A DNA stretch of 64,000 nt from Thiohalocapsa sp. PB-PSB1 (lineage in GTDB: Bacteria; Pseudomonadota; Gammaproteobacteria; Chromatiales; Chromatiaceae), in NCBI GenBank assembly GCA_016745215.1, contig CP050890.1:620001-684000 (forward strand). The letters run 5' to 3'. The position numbers and the translations under genes were made by a program. Below the pieces are notes generated by a model, which was not told where the DNA came from, searched no databases, and saw nothing but the letters and a program-made list of their open reading frames with translations. This document shows, one piece after another, positions 1 through 9,500 of this stretch (positions are counted from its first letter, which is position 1; each line of letters begins with the position of its first letter).

Positions 1-1
1 G

Positions 2-238
2 ACTGCCCGACAAGGATATCTGCGCGCCGTAGGTCAGCGGTCCGCGGTCCGCTCGTTGCCGGCCGACCCGCGGGAGCGCAGAGGGCTACTCGAACGGATC
101 ATGTCCGCAGAAACACAACTACCGGCAGAGCTAACTCTGGCCTTCCGCGAAGGCAAAGAGATCACCGACAGAGATGTCACCAGCCTGTTGGAAGACCTAG
201 CAGATCTGGGCTTTTTGGACCCGGAAGATTCACAGTGA
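2..238 (+). CDS. C-terminal part of a small antitoxin/regulator-like protein (5' end outside window)
   Basis: The frame is open from the window edge to a TGA at 236-238. The visible 78 residues are charged and helical (many Asp, Glu, Arg, Leu) and end in an acidic tail. No helix-turn-helix can be seen in this part. The stop overlaps the GTG start of the ImmA/IrrE peptidase, so the two are translationally coupled. Genes directly upstream of ImmA/IrrE peptidases are commonly XRE-type repressors or antitoxins cleaved by the peptidase; that role is inferred from position only. A TTG at 56 could be an internal start, but the frame runs through it. Confidence 0.5.
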   Translation, partial: TARQGYLRAVGQRSAVRSLPADPRERRGLLERIMSAETQLPAELTLAFREGKEITDRDVTSLLEDLADLGFLDPEDSQ

Positions 239-1005
239 GCTATGCGTCTCCGGAAACCCTACTGGACACGCTTAGTGTCGAAGAGCCTGAGGAAATCGAC
301 CTTGAGGCGATCGCCTTTCACTGTGGCGCCGTCGTACGATACCGGACGCTCGATGGTTGTGCGGCGCGTATCGTAGGAAGCGGAAACCGTGCAGTGATCA
401 CGGTCGACGAGTTTGCGAGCCCCGGACGCAAGCGGTTTTCCATCGGGCATGAGCTGGGCCACTGGATGCGGGATCGAGGCAAATCAGGCCACCTATGCCA
501 GAAAAGTGACTTGAAGGCCAGGTGGGACCGGTCTGACTCCGAGTCACTCGCAAATGCCTACGCTGCCGATCTCTTGATGCCGGTTTCGATGTTCAAGCCC
601 AGGGCTCACAACCAGCAACCATCTTTCGATACCGTTCGCGGGTTGGCAAAAACGTTCAAGACCAGCCGACCCGCAACAGCTATCCGGCTTGTGCAGTACA
701 GTTCTTTTCCAGTCGTCTTGGTAGCTTATGGACGCGATGGAAGACGGAAGTGGTTCAAGCCATCTCCGCAACTCGAAGGCATGATCTGGCCTCGTACTGA
801 GCTAAGTCACGAAACACAGGCATTCGAACTCCTCTACGGCGGAACGGCCTTTAACCGACCTTTGCAAACTCGTGCATCCGAGTGGTTGGACCACCGAAGC
901 GCCTACAGGCACGATGTCTGGGAAGATTCGATCAAAACCGATGACGAGGTGCTCTGCATGATCTGGTGGAAACGGCAACAGGATCTCGACGCACTGCTCT
1001 CATAG
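235..1005 (+). CDS. ImmA/IrrE family metallopeptidase
   Basis: A 256-residue protein with a zinc-peptidase motif HELGH at residues 72-76 inside the context FSIGHELGHWM, followed about 25 residues later by a conserved Glu in ESLANAYAADLLMP that fits the third zinc ligand. This is the IrrE N-terminal-like (DUF955) fold. Family members cleave a partner repressor, as ImmA of ICEBs1 and IrrE of Deinococcus do, and are frequent in mobile elements and toxin-antitoxin-like pairs. The C-terminal ~120 residues resemble the variable sensory part of such proteins. The GTG start overlaps the upstream stop (GTGA), supporting a two-gene operon. Substrate and trigger are unknown. Confidence 0.85.
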   Translation: MSYASPETLLDTLSVEEPEEIDLEAIAFHCGAVVRYRTLDGCAARIVGSGNRAVITVDEFASPGRKRFSIGHELGHWMRDRGKSGHLCQKSDLKARWDRSDSESLANAYAADLLMPVSMFKPRAHNQQPSFDTVRGLAKTFKTSRPATAIRLVQYSSFPVVLVAYGRDGRRKWFKPSPQLEGMIWPRTELSHETQAFELLYGGTAFNRPLQTRASEWLDHRSAYRHDVWEDSIKTDDEVLCMIWWKRQQDLDALLS

Positions 1006-1021
1006 AGCCAAGAAGCGCGAA

Positions 1022-1147
1022 GCTGACGCCATGGACCCGTTGAGCATCCAGCAAGCTTTGGTGCCGCTCAGGCCAGACCAGCGTTTCGAGAAGGACCTCG
1101 CCATCCTCGTCCAGAATCCCGATCCCAACGAAATCGCTGATCCGATC
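1022..1147 (-). pseudogene. Possible remnant of a DEDDh-type 3'-5' exonuclease
   Basis: The minus-strand translation contains ISDFVGIGILDEDGEVLLE followed by TLVWPERHQ and AQRVHGVS. This resembles the N-terminal exonuclease pattern of DnaQ-like proteins (hydrophobic strand, D-G-E-V, conserved P-ER, then A..HG(I/V)). The catalytic D-x-E pair and the rest of the domain are missing, so this can only be a fragment. It lies between the peptidase and the first IS91-like element; from here to 1411 I see no other gene. Confidence 0.3.
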
Positions 1148-1411
1148 CGCCGCCCTGTTGGCGTTACAGTCTCTAAAGGTGGAGGCGACAACTATCCTGA
1201 CACAGCGGGCAGGCACGGCGACGGAGTTGATCGCAAAACGCGGCCCGCAACCAGGCACCTCAACGCAGGCCCGGTCAGCCCGGCCCGGCAGTTAGCACCA
1301 TCCCCGTCTGCACCCACACCCGTTCTGCGAAGGTCGCCCACTGCGCCGCATCCAGCGCGACCACCATGCCGCGCCGCGCCCGGTTGGCCTGGAGATCCAC
1401 GGATACGGATA

Positions 1412-3125
1412 CGGATAGGAAATCCAAGCCACCCTGAGCGTCCAGGTTGGCCCGAGGAAGGAGGTTAGCGGGGGTGGGGTGGGCTGTCAAAGCCCAACTG
1501 CGGGGCTGACGGACGTCGGGGCGGTGCAGGCGCGCGCGTTCCGGGGTGCTGGGGCGTGCATCTGCGGGGCAGCGTGCCTCCGGCAGACGAGCGGGGCTGC
1601 ACCGTTCCCTGCGAGAGAGACGGCGGCTACCAGGAGACGCGCTGATCGAACTCGAAGTCGGGCTCGGGCTGCTGGAGGAGGTCCCAGTCCGGCATCGGCT
1701 CGGGTGCCTCGTCCCAGGCGGGCGGTCCGCGGGCGGGCGAGATCGGGGGTGGACGCGGTGGCTCACCGATGTGGGTGAGGATCTGCTCGACGGGCACGGC
1801 CTCGGTGATGAAGGCAATGATGCGCATGTCCGCGCCGCAGTTGGGGCAGACCAGCGGCAGCGACTCGAACAGCCGGGCCAGCAACATGGCCCAGAGGTAG
1901 CGCGCCGGCGAACGCGTCCTGGAGACCGGCGTTGCAGGCGGTGAACCGACCTCGGTCGGTGCGCCGGTCGCGTCCGCCACCTCGCGCCCGAAGGCGATGG
2001 CAGCCGCCCGCAGCGGCGCGTTTGGCGCGAGCACGCCGTGGTAGCGATGGCGGTGGCGCCTGGGCGGCGGGATCAGTGCCGCGAGATGGTCGATCAACTC
2101 CAGCGGGGTGAGCGTCAGCGCCGTGGTGCCGTCACGCTGTGGTTTGGGCAACCGGTAGACGACCCGTTCGGCGTCGAGCAGTTCCAGACGCTCCAGCGCG
2201 AACGGCGGGCGGGCACAATAGCGCAGCAGCCGCTCCAGACCGGCGCGATCATGCGCGCCCACGCGCACCGCGGCATCCAGCGAGAACCCGCTGTTCTCCC
2301 ACGCGAGCATCTCGTGCACGTCGTCCGCCTCGATCAGCCCGCTGCGGGCAAACCACCGCAGCACCCGGACGCGTACCTGCTCGGCGATGGCGGCGAGGGC
2401 CTCCGGTGTCAGCTCGGCGGCGGGGCGAAAGCGCACGGATTGCGGGACATCATCGGCCTCCTCGACCGGTTCGAAGACCCCGTCGATAACGCAGCAGTGG
2501 TAATGGACGTGCCGGTTGAGGGAGGCACCGAAGCGGTGGATGAAGCTCACCGCCCCGAAGCGGGCCTGCGCGCCGGCGCCGCTGCCCTGGCGCAGATGGG
2601 CCTCGATGACGCGCAGCAGGATATGCAGTACGGCGCTGATCGCCCGCGGCTCGCGCTCCACCTGATCTCAACTAGGCCAGCGCAGCCGTTTGGGCACGGA
2701 GAGGACCCACTGACGCACCGGCAGCGGCGGGATGACGTGGTCGACCAGGTGCGCCGCGGTCTCCGCCATCCGCCGGGCGTTGCACGACGGACACAGTCCG
2801 CGCCCCTTGCAAGAGAAGGCGACCAGGAAGTCATGCCCGCAGTCCGGGCAGCGGGCGCGGGCGAAACCGTAGGCGAGGATGCCGCATTCGAGGTAGTGGC
2901 GGAACTCGCGCTCCACGTAGACCGGCACGCGCTGCCCGTCCCAGTCGTCTTCCCCCGCGAGCGCCAGATAGGTTTCCAGGTGCTGCTGGACGACTTGGTA
3001 GAGGACGGTTTGCTCGGGATGGCGGCGGCAGTACGGGGCAGGTCCGCATCCCGGTGACGCGGCGGCCATGTCGGCATCCGTTTGGCGGCGAAATCATGGG
3101 CTATTTTTATATACAGTATAGTCAG
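1412..3125 (-). mobile_element. IS91-like insertion element, copy 1
   Basis: The element is bounded by sequence shared with copy 2. The low-coordinate end is CGGATAGGAAATCCAAGC and onward, with hexamer GGATAC repeats just outside. The high-coordinate end is an AT-rich stretch ending ATACAGTATAGTCAG, where copies 1 and 2 diverge immediately afterwards. There are no terminal inverted repeats, as expected for rolling-circle IS91 elements. From about 1560 to the end the two copies are essentially identical; I noticed one difference (2921 versus 13580). The first ~120 bases show several differences. It carries one transposase interrupted by a stop. Confidence 0.85.
1627..3069 (-). pseudogene. IS91-family (Y2) transposase with in-frame TGA, copy 1
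   Basis: Two minus-strand frames, 133 and 344 residues, lie in the same phase and are separated only by a TGA at 2668-2670. The first part has a zinc-finger-like CPDCGHDF...CKGRGLCPSCNARRM segment and WVLSVPKRLRW. The second has the HUH-like region FGASLNRHVHYHCCVIDG and a C-terminal CPNCGADMRI motif, the order found in IS91-family transposases, which nick and rejoin DNA during rolling-circle transposition. The same TGA is present in copy 2, so it predates the duplication. The protein is presumably inactive unless the stop is read through. Confidence 0.85.
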
Positions 3126-3650
3126 AACCTGTCTGCCAAAAAAATGTCTATCAAAGTCAACTACTTTTTCTTCGAGGACAAATTATGGGATACCCGAGTG
3201 ACCTGACGGACGCCGAATGGGCGCTGATCGAACACTATTTTCAACCCCGTGATCGACGAGGCAGTGCCAGCCTGCATCCGCGCAAACGGATCGTCGATGC
3301 CATTTTTTACGTCGTGAAGTCCGGTTGCCAATGGCGCATGCTACCCAACGATTTTCCCCCCTGGCAAACGGTTTACGATCACTTCAGCCGATGGAACAAA
3401 CGCGGTGTATGGGAAGCCGCGCTGAATCAACTGAATGCACTCCATCGCCAAAACAACGGTCGCTCGGCATCGCCGAGTTACGGGATTATCGACTCGCAAA
3501 GCGTCAAGACCGAGTACGCGAGCGAAGAACGCGGGATCGATGGCGGCAAGAAGGTCAAAGGGCATAAACGCCATAGCGTAGTCGATATCCTCGGCAACCT
3601 GTTGCATGTGTCGGTCCACGCAGCCAATTGCAGCGATACCGTGGCGGGCG
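3126..3650 (+). pseudogene. IS5-family transposase, 3'-truncated
   Basis: The frame starts at 3185 (MGYPSDLTDAEWALIEHYF) and runs 165 residues. It has the N-terminal helical domain and the first catalytic region GIIDSQSVKTE, which supplies the first Asp of the DDE triad, then KGHKRHSVVDILGNLL. It stops resembling the family at HVSVHAANCSD, around 3645, where it fuses to the antisense strand of the transglutaminase-like remnant. The second Asp and the Glu are missing, so the enzyme is inactive. The left edge abuts the IS91-like element. Confidence 0.8.
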
Positions 3651-4467
3651 GTCCCGTGATGGCGCGTGCGACGGAGAAATAGGCCGTCGATGGCGCTGGT
3701 GCCGCCTTCGGTGCCGACGCCTGCCGCTGCCAGCAGTGTGTCCGCGTCATAGTCGGTGAGCGCCGCCGCGTCGATGCCGTCACCGCGCTCGTGGCGCTTG
3801 AGCGCCGGGTCGAAGGTCCAGAGCGTGCCGTCGATTTCGGCTTCGACCCAGACATGGGCGATGTCGACGTAGGCCAGCGAGTCGTCGGCTTAGACCCACG
3901 ACTGCGCAGGTATGCCACCCGAGCCGAGCGCCCAGCCGACGGCAGCGCTGGTGGGCGCGACGCCGAGGAGATCGGCGGCGGGTTGCGGCTCGAGGCGCAG
4001 CTCGCCGTGCACGAAGGTCGCGGCGATGTCGCTCGCCCGCAGCAGCGCCACCAGCAGCGCCGCCTGATCGAAGGCGTTGCCGCGCCGGTCGAGCAGGGTG
4101 CCGAGCGCGCCCTTCTGCAGCCCGTAGGTGGGCTCGAAGGCGATGCGGTCGTGGACGTATTGGTAGATGCGGTCCGGGTCGTGGCCGAGGGCGCGGGCGA
4201 GCGCGGTGATCTCCGGGTCCGGGGGGTCGGCGTCGGCACTCGCCGCGGTGGCCCGGGTCGAGACGGTCGCGGACAGGTCTGCGCGTGCCCGGCGCGGCCC
4301 CGGCGACCGTTCTCCCAAAATCCGCGCGGCCTCGACCGGCGCCACCGGCGCGGCGATCTGCATCTGCGCCGCCGGCAGCCGTTGCTGTGCGGTCGCGTCC
4401 GTCGCGCCGATCACGCAGGCCAGCGGGGCGAGTGCCGCCAGCAGCAGCGCGCCAAGGCGGCGGACCA
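3650..4467 (-). pseudogene. Secreted transglutaminase-like protein, N-terminal part, with stop and truncation
   Basis: Starts at MVRRLGALLLAALAP with a signal peptide (a GTG 18 bases upstream is an alternative). It is followed by a transglutaminase-like core: IYQYVHDRIAFEPTYG, then GNAFDQAALLVALLRAS, then AHVWVEAEIDGTLW with the conserved His-Trp segment. The usual catalytic Cys position reads Asp, as in many such domains linked to YD-repeat proteins. A TAA at 3890-3892 interrupts the frame, which then continues in phase to about 3650, where an IS5-like fragment replaces the rest. It lies directly downstream of the YD-repeat fragment, so the two may once have formed one surface locus. Confidence 0.75.
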
Positions 4468-4494
4468 TCCCGGGTCGCGCGGGGATGCCGTCCA

Positions 4495-5460
4495 CTAGGG
4501 GCAACCCGGCAGCACCAGCGGGCCGGCCGCGTTGGCGTGGAAGAGGTAGCCTTGGCCGGCGCGGATCGGGTAGTCGATGCCGGCGGCGCCGGGCGTGCCG
4601 CCTCCCGGCTCGGCCATGGCGCAGGACTCGAAGCGGCCTGTGCGGGTGTCGAGGCGTTGGATGGCGCTGACCAGACCGGGGGCCTGGGCCTCGATCCAGG
4701 CGAAGCAGGTCAGGTCCCGCGGTGTGGCCGGGTGGCCGACGAGCTGCTGCCCCAGGCTCAGGGTGCGCTGCGGGCAGGTCGGGGTCCAGGGCCAGACCTG
4801 ACTCGGTGCCGCGCCGGATTCGATCAGGACGCCCTCCCCGGCGACGATGGCGAAGTCGCCGCCGTCGGCGTCGCACAGATCGAAGGCGCCGGTGGCCGGG
4901 TTCAGGCGGGAGATGCTGCGGATGGCGCCGTCGAAACCGCCGAGCGCGGCGGCGAGGCCCCGACAGTCGCCGTGATCGGCGGGCACCGCCGACGGGTAGG
5001 CGAACAGGTTGAAGCCGGGCCGGAAGGCGATGAACGCCTCCGGCGCCGTCGGCGAGGACTCGTCGGCATCCACCAGGCCGTTGTTGTTGCAGTCCTCGCA
5101 GGGGTCGGTGCCGTTGAAACCATCCAGCGCGCCGTCGCCGTCGCTGTCCGGGTCGAGCGGGTCGGTGGTGGTGCTCGGGTCCGCGTCGAGGTCGGCGAGG
5201 CCGAGCTCGATGCCGTCGCCCAGCCCGTCGCCGTCGGTGTCGTAGCGCCTCGGGTCGGTGCCGTGGCGGTGGGTCTCGTCGTGGTCGCTCAGGCCGTCGC
5301 CGTCGCTGTCCAGCGGGCTGGTGCGCAACGTGGTGAGGATGTTGCCGGCGGGGTCGTAGGTATAGCTGATGCGCGCGCCGTCGGCGTACTCGACCGAGGT
5401 CAGCCGGTGCAGGGCGTCGTATTGGTAGGTGACGGTGTCGGCGGGTGTGGTTGGGGCGCA
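4495..5460 (-). pseudogene. YD-repeat protein C-terminal fragment with TSP3 repeats and a repeated C-terminal domain
   Basis: The minus-strand frame reads YD (RHS) repeats, VTYQYDALHRLTSVEYADG and ISYTYDPAGNIL. Calcium-binding thrombospondin type-3 repeats follow (DSDGDGLSDHDE and later DSDGDGALDG). The last ~175 residues hold two copies of a module with GFNLFAYP, ISRLNPATG and GIDYPIRAGQGY. The same module ends the lysozyme-adhesin encoded further along. The 5' part is lost at about 5460, so this is the tail of a larger secreted or surface protein. Its stop lies 27 bases before the ATG of the downstream transglutaminase-like gene. Confidence 0.7.
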
Positions 5461-5558
5461 CAGGAGCAGTGATGCAGGCCGTTGCCGTGATTGTCAGCTT
5501 CACTCTATCCCCCGCGGTGTACCACCGAGGTGCCGCGAGCCTGTTATCGCGCCCTGCC

Positions 5559-5696
5559 CTACCCGCGTTGATCGACCGGGCTGCGAATGGCGTTGAAGGC
5601 ATCGCACTGCACGACGACGACTGGTCGGCGATAGCCCGGCTCGGAGCCGATGGGATCACCGAGATCCGCCCACCAGACCTTGCCCTGCCGCAACAT
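5559..5696 (-). pseudogene. MazF/PemK-type toxin, broken
   Basis: Beginning 8 bases after the antitoxin stop, the frame reads MLRQGKVWWADLGDP then GSEPGYRRPVVVVQ, the N-terminal signature of MazF/PemK mRNA endonucleases (G-x-WW-x-DL...G-x-E-x...RPVVVVQ). It ends after 45 residues. A further piece resembling the next family block (NRLAA) appears in another frame around 5530-5550, so the gene is frameshifted and truncated. The toxin is probably inactive while the antitoxin remains intact. Confidence 0.65.
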
Positions 5697-5704
5697 ATCG
5701 TGCG

Positions 5705-5947
5705 TTACCACTCGATGGCGCTGGCAGCCTTGCCGGCAGCGCGACGCAGGAATCTCTTTTCGTCGTCAGAGTGGTCCGCCTCGCCGCAGACCGCATCGAG
5801 CCCCGCGGGGATCGACTCGTCCTCCGGCGCCAAGAAATGCTCCGCCAACACCTGGACCAAGAGCTCATCGGTCGGCAAACCTTGTCGCTGAGCCTCGCGG
5901 TCAGCCCGCGCAAAGATCTCGTCGCGGATGGAGATGGTCAGGTTCAT
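5705..5947 (-). CDS. Antitoxin of a MazEF/PemIK-like module
   Basis: An 80-residue protein starting MNLTISIRDEIFARADREA: a short beta strand and helix typical of ribbon-helix-helix or MazE-like antitoxins. A flexible acidic C-terminal half follows (HFLAPEDESIPAG, then EADHSDDEKRF), which in such proteins wraps the toxin. An ATG 24 bases upstream would add MARKMRYD; the MNL start fits the family better. The toxin gene follows 8 bases downstream but is broken. The role is inferred from size and neighbour. Confidence 0.6.
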   Translation of the reverse strand: MNLTISIRDEIFARADREAQRQGLPTDELLVQVLAEHFLAPEDESIPAGLDAVCGEADHSDDEKRFLRRAAGKAASAIEW

Positions 5948-5971
5948 GTCGTATCGCATCTTCCTGGCCAA

Positions 5972-6346
5972 GATTCACGTAACCCATTGATCTAACTGGC
6001 TTAAGCCCCGGTCCAGAATTTCACGTGAATGGCTACAGCGAGCACTGGTGTCTAAGTAATCTAAGTAATTTATTGATTTTAAAGTGCAAAGCAGTGCTGA
6101 ACCGGTGCATGGCTAATTATCGCCTTGTTCAGCATGATGTTGCAAGCGTCGAAGTGCATTTGCATGGCTACAAAATGAAAAATTAAAAACCAATAAAAGT
6201 CTTTTATATCATTGTTTTATAGCAAAAAATGGGCAAAATTGCCAGGGAAAACCGGTCGTATACAGCCGCAGCTTCGCCGCTCTTTCAGGACTCGAACCGC
6301 AGTATATCCGAGGTTCATTCCACCGCATGGCCGCTGCAACGCGAGG
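5972..6346. other. AT-rich intergenic region
   Basis: About 375 bases of clearly lower GC than the surroundings, especially 6040-6250, which is rich in A and T runs. I see no gene here. It would hold the promoter of the antitoxin on the minus strand and the end of the repeated-domain remnant. The base composition suggests DNA of different origin or a promoter-rich spacer. Confidence 0.5.
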
Positions 6347-6472
6347 TTATGGGCACACCCCAAGCGACAGATCGGTCGGCTGCCGCAGATCCAGCAGATA
6401 GCCTTCTCCCACCTGGATCGGGAAGTCCACGCCGGCAGGTGCGGGCGCCTGCACCGAGTGATGGAGCGCACA
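6347..6472 (-). pseudogene. Remnant of the repeated C-terminal domain
   Basis: The minus-strand frame reads APAGVDFPIQVGEGYLL and ends ...LSLGVCP before a TAA. This matches the final block of the C-terminal domain of the neighbouring 1757-residue protein (PAGIDFPIQPSAGYWL ... SQCP). Only about 40 residues are left. It lies downstream of the intact gene on the same strand, as if a second gene of the same family had been deleted down to its tail. Confidence 0.55.
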
Positions 6473-6564
6473 GGTCTCTTAGCGGTGGATGTCGGCGTCG
6501 GGCCGACGGATCACCGGCAACATGCCCTCGCGCTTCGCATACGCGCCCAACATCAGGCCGGTAG

Positions 6565-9500
6565 CTATGGGCACTGCGAGCCCTGTATACCGCCCGCAGG
6601 CGAACTCAGCCAGTAACCCGCACTCGGTTGAATCGGGAAATCGATCCCTGCGGGCTGGCCGTCCGAGCCCCATACGCAACTCTGCATGCGCGCGGTAGGT
6701 CGGTCGAGCCGGCGGATCGATTCGACCAGCTCCGGACCGAGCTGCCGCAACCAGCTAAAGCAGGTCATCCCATCCGTTGGACCTTGGTGGCCCCGAAGAT
6801 TGATGCCGGCGCTCAGGGTCAAATCGGTGCAAGGCGGTTCAGTCGTCAGCGTTAGGTACACGTCCCTATGCGCACGCACGACGTAGGCTTCTGCGGCGAC
6901 AATCTGGAAATCGTCACCACCGGTGGCGGTGCAGGACTGCAGCTGTGCAGTCGCCGGATCGATCCTTGCCAGCTCCGCTACAGCATCCGCACCCCCCAAC
7001 GCAGCGAGCAGGCCTGAGCAACTGGCATGGGCCTCCGGAACTTCCATCATGTAGCCGAACAGATTGAGGCCGGGTGCGAGTAGGATACGCGCTGCGTCGC
7101 TCACCGGGTTGACCGTCAGCGAGACCATCGCCGTATGCGCACGGATGCCATCAGACACCGTGTAGGAGAAGCTGTCGTTACCAGCCCAAAGAGGGGTAGG
7201 CGCGTACTGAAATGCTCCGTCCGTACGCAGCGTCAGCGTACCGTGACTGACATCGCTAGCCAGAACTGCTGTAAGCAAGTCTCCATCCGGGTCCGTGTCG
7301 TTCGCGAGCACGCCGGATGCGGAATCAACGGTTAGTTCCGTGCCTTCCGCGAGGGTGTAACTATCCACTGACGCCTGCGGCGAGAAGTTCACTGGGTCGA
7401 GGGTGAAGCTGAAGTCGATCGTCGAGCCGTCCGATGCTTGAATGGCGTGACGGTCTACCGCGGCGACATCCGATGTCCGCTCGTCGCGGTCGGCAAGGTA
7501 GGTCCAGGTGCCATCGCCGAAAACCTCCAGGGTTCCAAGCGTCGTCTCCGAGGTTCCGGAGGGAAGGATGGGGTTCGGGTCGTCGGCGTCGGGGTCCACC
7601 AGTCGGAGGCTGCCGTTTACACGGTCGATCTTGCGGGCCAGGGTGCGCTCCGTTGTGCCGATGGCGTTGGGCGAATCGTCCACTCCCTGCACCTCAATGT
7701 TGATCTCCTGGACCAGTCCGTTGCTGGCGACCAGGAACAAGCTGTCGACCACGATATCCCCGGAGTCTAGGGCTTGGGCCGTGTCGTTCAAGGTATAGGT
7801 CCACTGGGTGCCGCTGGCATCGACCACGATGTCGCCGAGGGCGCCGGACGCCTCGGCTCCGGCGAAGGTGGGTGGCGGCGCGCCGGCGCCTGCGATCGCG
7901 AGGTCTCCATACACGGCAGCATCATCCTCCGACAGGGTTGCCAAGAAGGTTCCGGTGACGGTCGCCTCGGCCTCCCTGCCGTAGACAGCCAAGCGGGGCC
8001 GCAACGAAGGATTGTCGCTGTAGTCTGATGAGTAGAAGGTCAAACGACGCGAGCCGAACTCGACGTCGCCGATGACGATGCCGTTATTCTCAAGCTCACC
8101 GGACTGCCACTGGTTGTACAGAGTGGTCACGTCGATACTGATCCATTCGCCGACGACTGGCGAAGAAATCGCCGTATGGAATCGGAGATCTCCCAAGTCT
8201 GCGAACGTCGAGCTCTCGTTCCAGGCGGACGCTGGGACATCGATAACCAGATCCGCCGTCGTGCCGTTGCTGCTGGCCGTTGCCGAGAGAAATACCTCGA
8301 TGTCCGCGTGGGTCGCGGTTGCGGGGAGACCGCTCAGGTCAAAGCGCAACGCAAATTCCGCACCGCCGTTGGCGCGCAAAAAATCGTCATCAACGCCTGT
8401 TTGATCTGGCACGCGTCCATTGGTGAAACTGATGTCAACACCGTCTGCCGGGCCTGGCTGGAGTATCACCGGGACGCCGTCCGGCGCGTCGGTGATCTCT
8501 TGGAACAGGGCGTAGTACCGGTACATTTGGCCCCGTTCGCCCGCATCGACCGAAAAGTAGTGTGTACCGTCCGCAGTTGCTGTGAAGGTGAGTAGGTTCG
8601 AGCTGGGTGCTTGAACGTCCGGATCGGTGGATACGAGTTCTTGCCCTTCCGCGTCATGGATACTCAGGATAGGGTTATCCCAACCGAAGAAGTATCGACC
8701 GGAATCGTAGAGATCGGACCCACGCAACTCCAGCCGGTCCTTGTAAAATGCCATGAAACGGTAGGTCCGGCCTTGCTCCAACTCGACCGCAAACCAGTCG
8801 TCATCAAGCTCACGCTCGTGAAACGCGAGAAATGGCTCGTCCAGAGAAAGCCGCGCGTGTGTCGCGGTATCGCCCGGCAGATCGTCCGGCTCTGTGCGGA
8901 CCTGGGCTTGTACGAAATACTGACCAACGTCGTTATCGCCCATCTTTCGAACAGACAGATAAACGGTCTGATCGGGTTGCCCTTCAAGTTCTAGTTCAAA
9001 CTTGCTTCTGGCCGAGCTAGTAATCACCGAGCCGGTATCGTTGTCCAGTTGGGCAATCAAACTCCCATTCGCGCGATAGAGATAAGCCTTCGCCTCTCCC
9101 AGCGCGGGTGCATTGTAGTCCCTGTTGCCATCTAAGAAGGAGGTATCGTTATCACCGTAGACTTTGATCAGGTAGCGCCCGCCACCGCGCAGGTCGAATT
9201 CGAACCAGTCAATGTCGCCGAGGCGCTCGATGAAGCCTTGCGCCCAGGATTCTCCCTCGACGAAGGTGGCGTCGCTGCGGTTGTCCGCGTGGTCGTCGCT
9301 GTTCGTATCCCAGGGTAAGACCTCGTCGTCGTTCACGATGGTCGCGGTCTCGTCGTCGTCCGAGAAGACGGCGTTGCCGCTGACGATGTCGAAGTCGATC
9401 TTGAACTCCTCGTCGGGCTCGTATAGGGAGTCGTCGTTGAAGATGATGGTGATCCGCTCATGGTCATCGCCGTCGCGGATGGTTACGCGCCCACTGTCTC

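Noticed and set aside
1479..3057. Long plus-strand open frames across the IS91-like transposase (also at 12105-13716)
   Set aside because: High GC keeps several frames open; the minus-strand frame has the recognisable transposase motifs and the plus-strand translations are Arg/Gly-rich without motifs.
4285..5472. 395-residue plus-strand frame over the YD-repeat fragment
   Set aside because: Val/Gly/Ala-rich antisense of the TSP3 and repeated-domain coding sequence; no motif.
6479..6679. Possible small membrane protein at the end of the lysozyme-adhesin gene
   Set aside because: It overlaps the 3' end of the large gene in another frame and has no ribosome-binding site or family.
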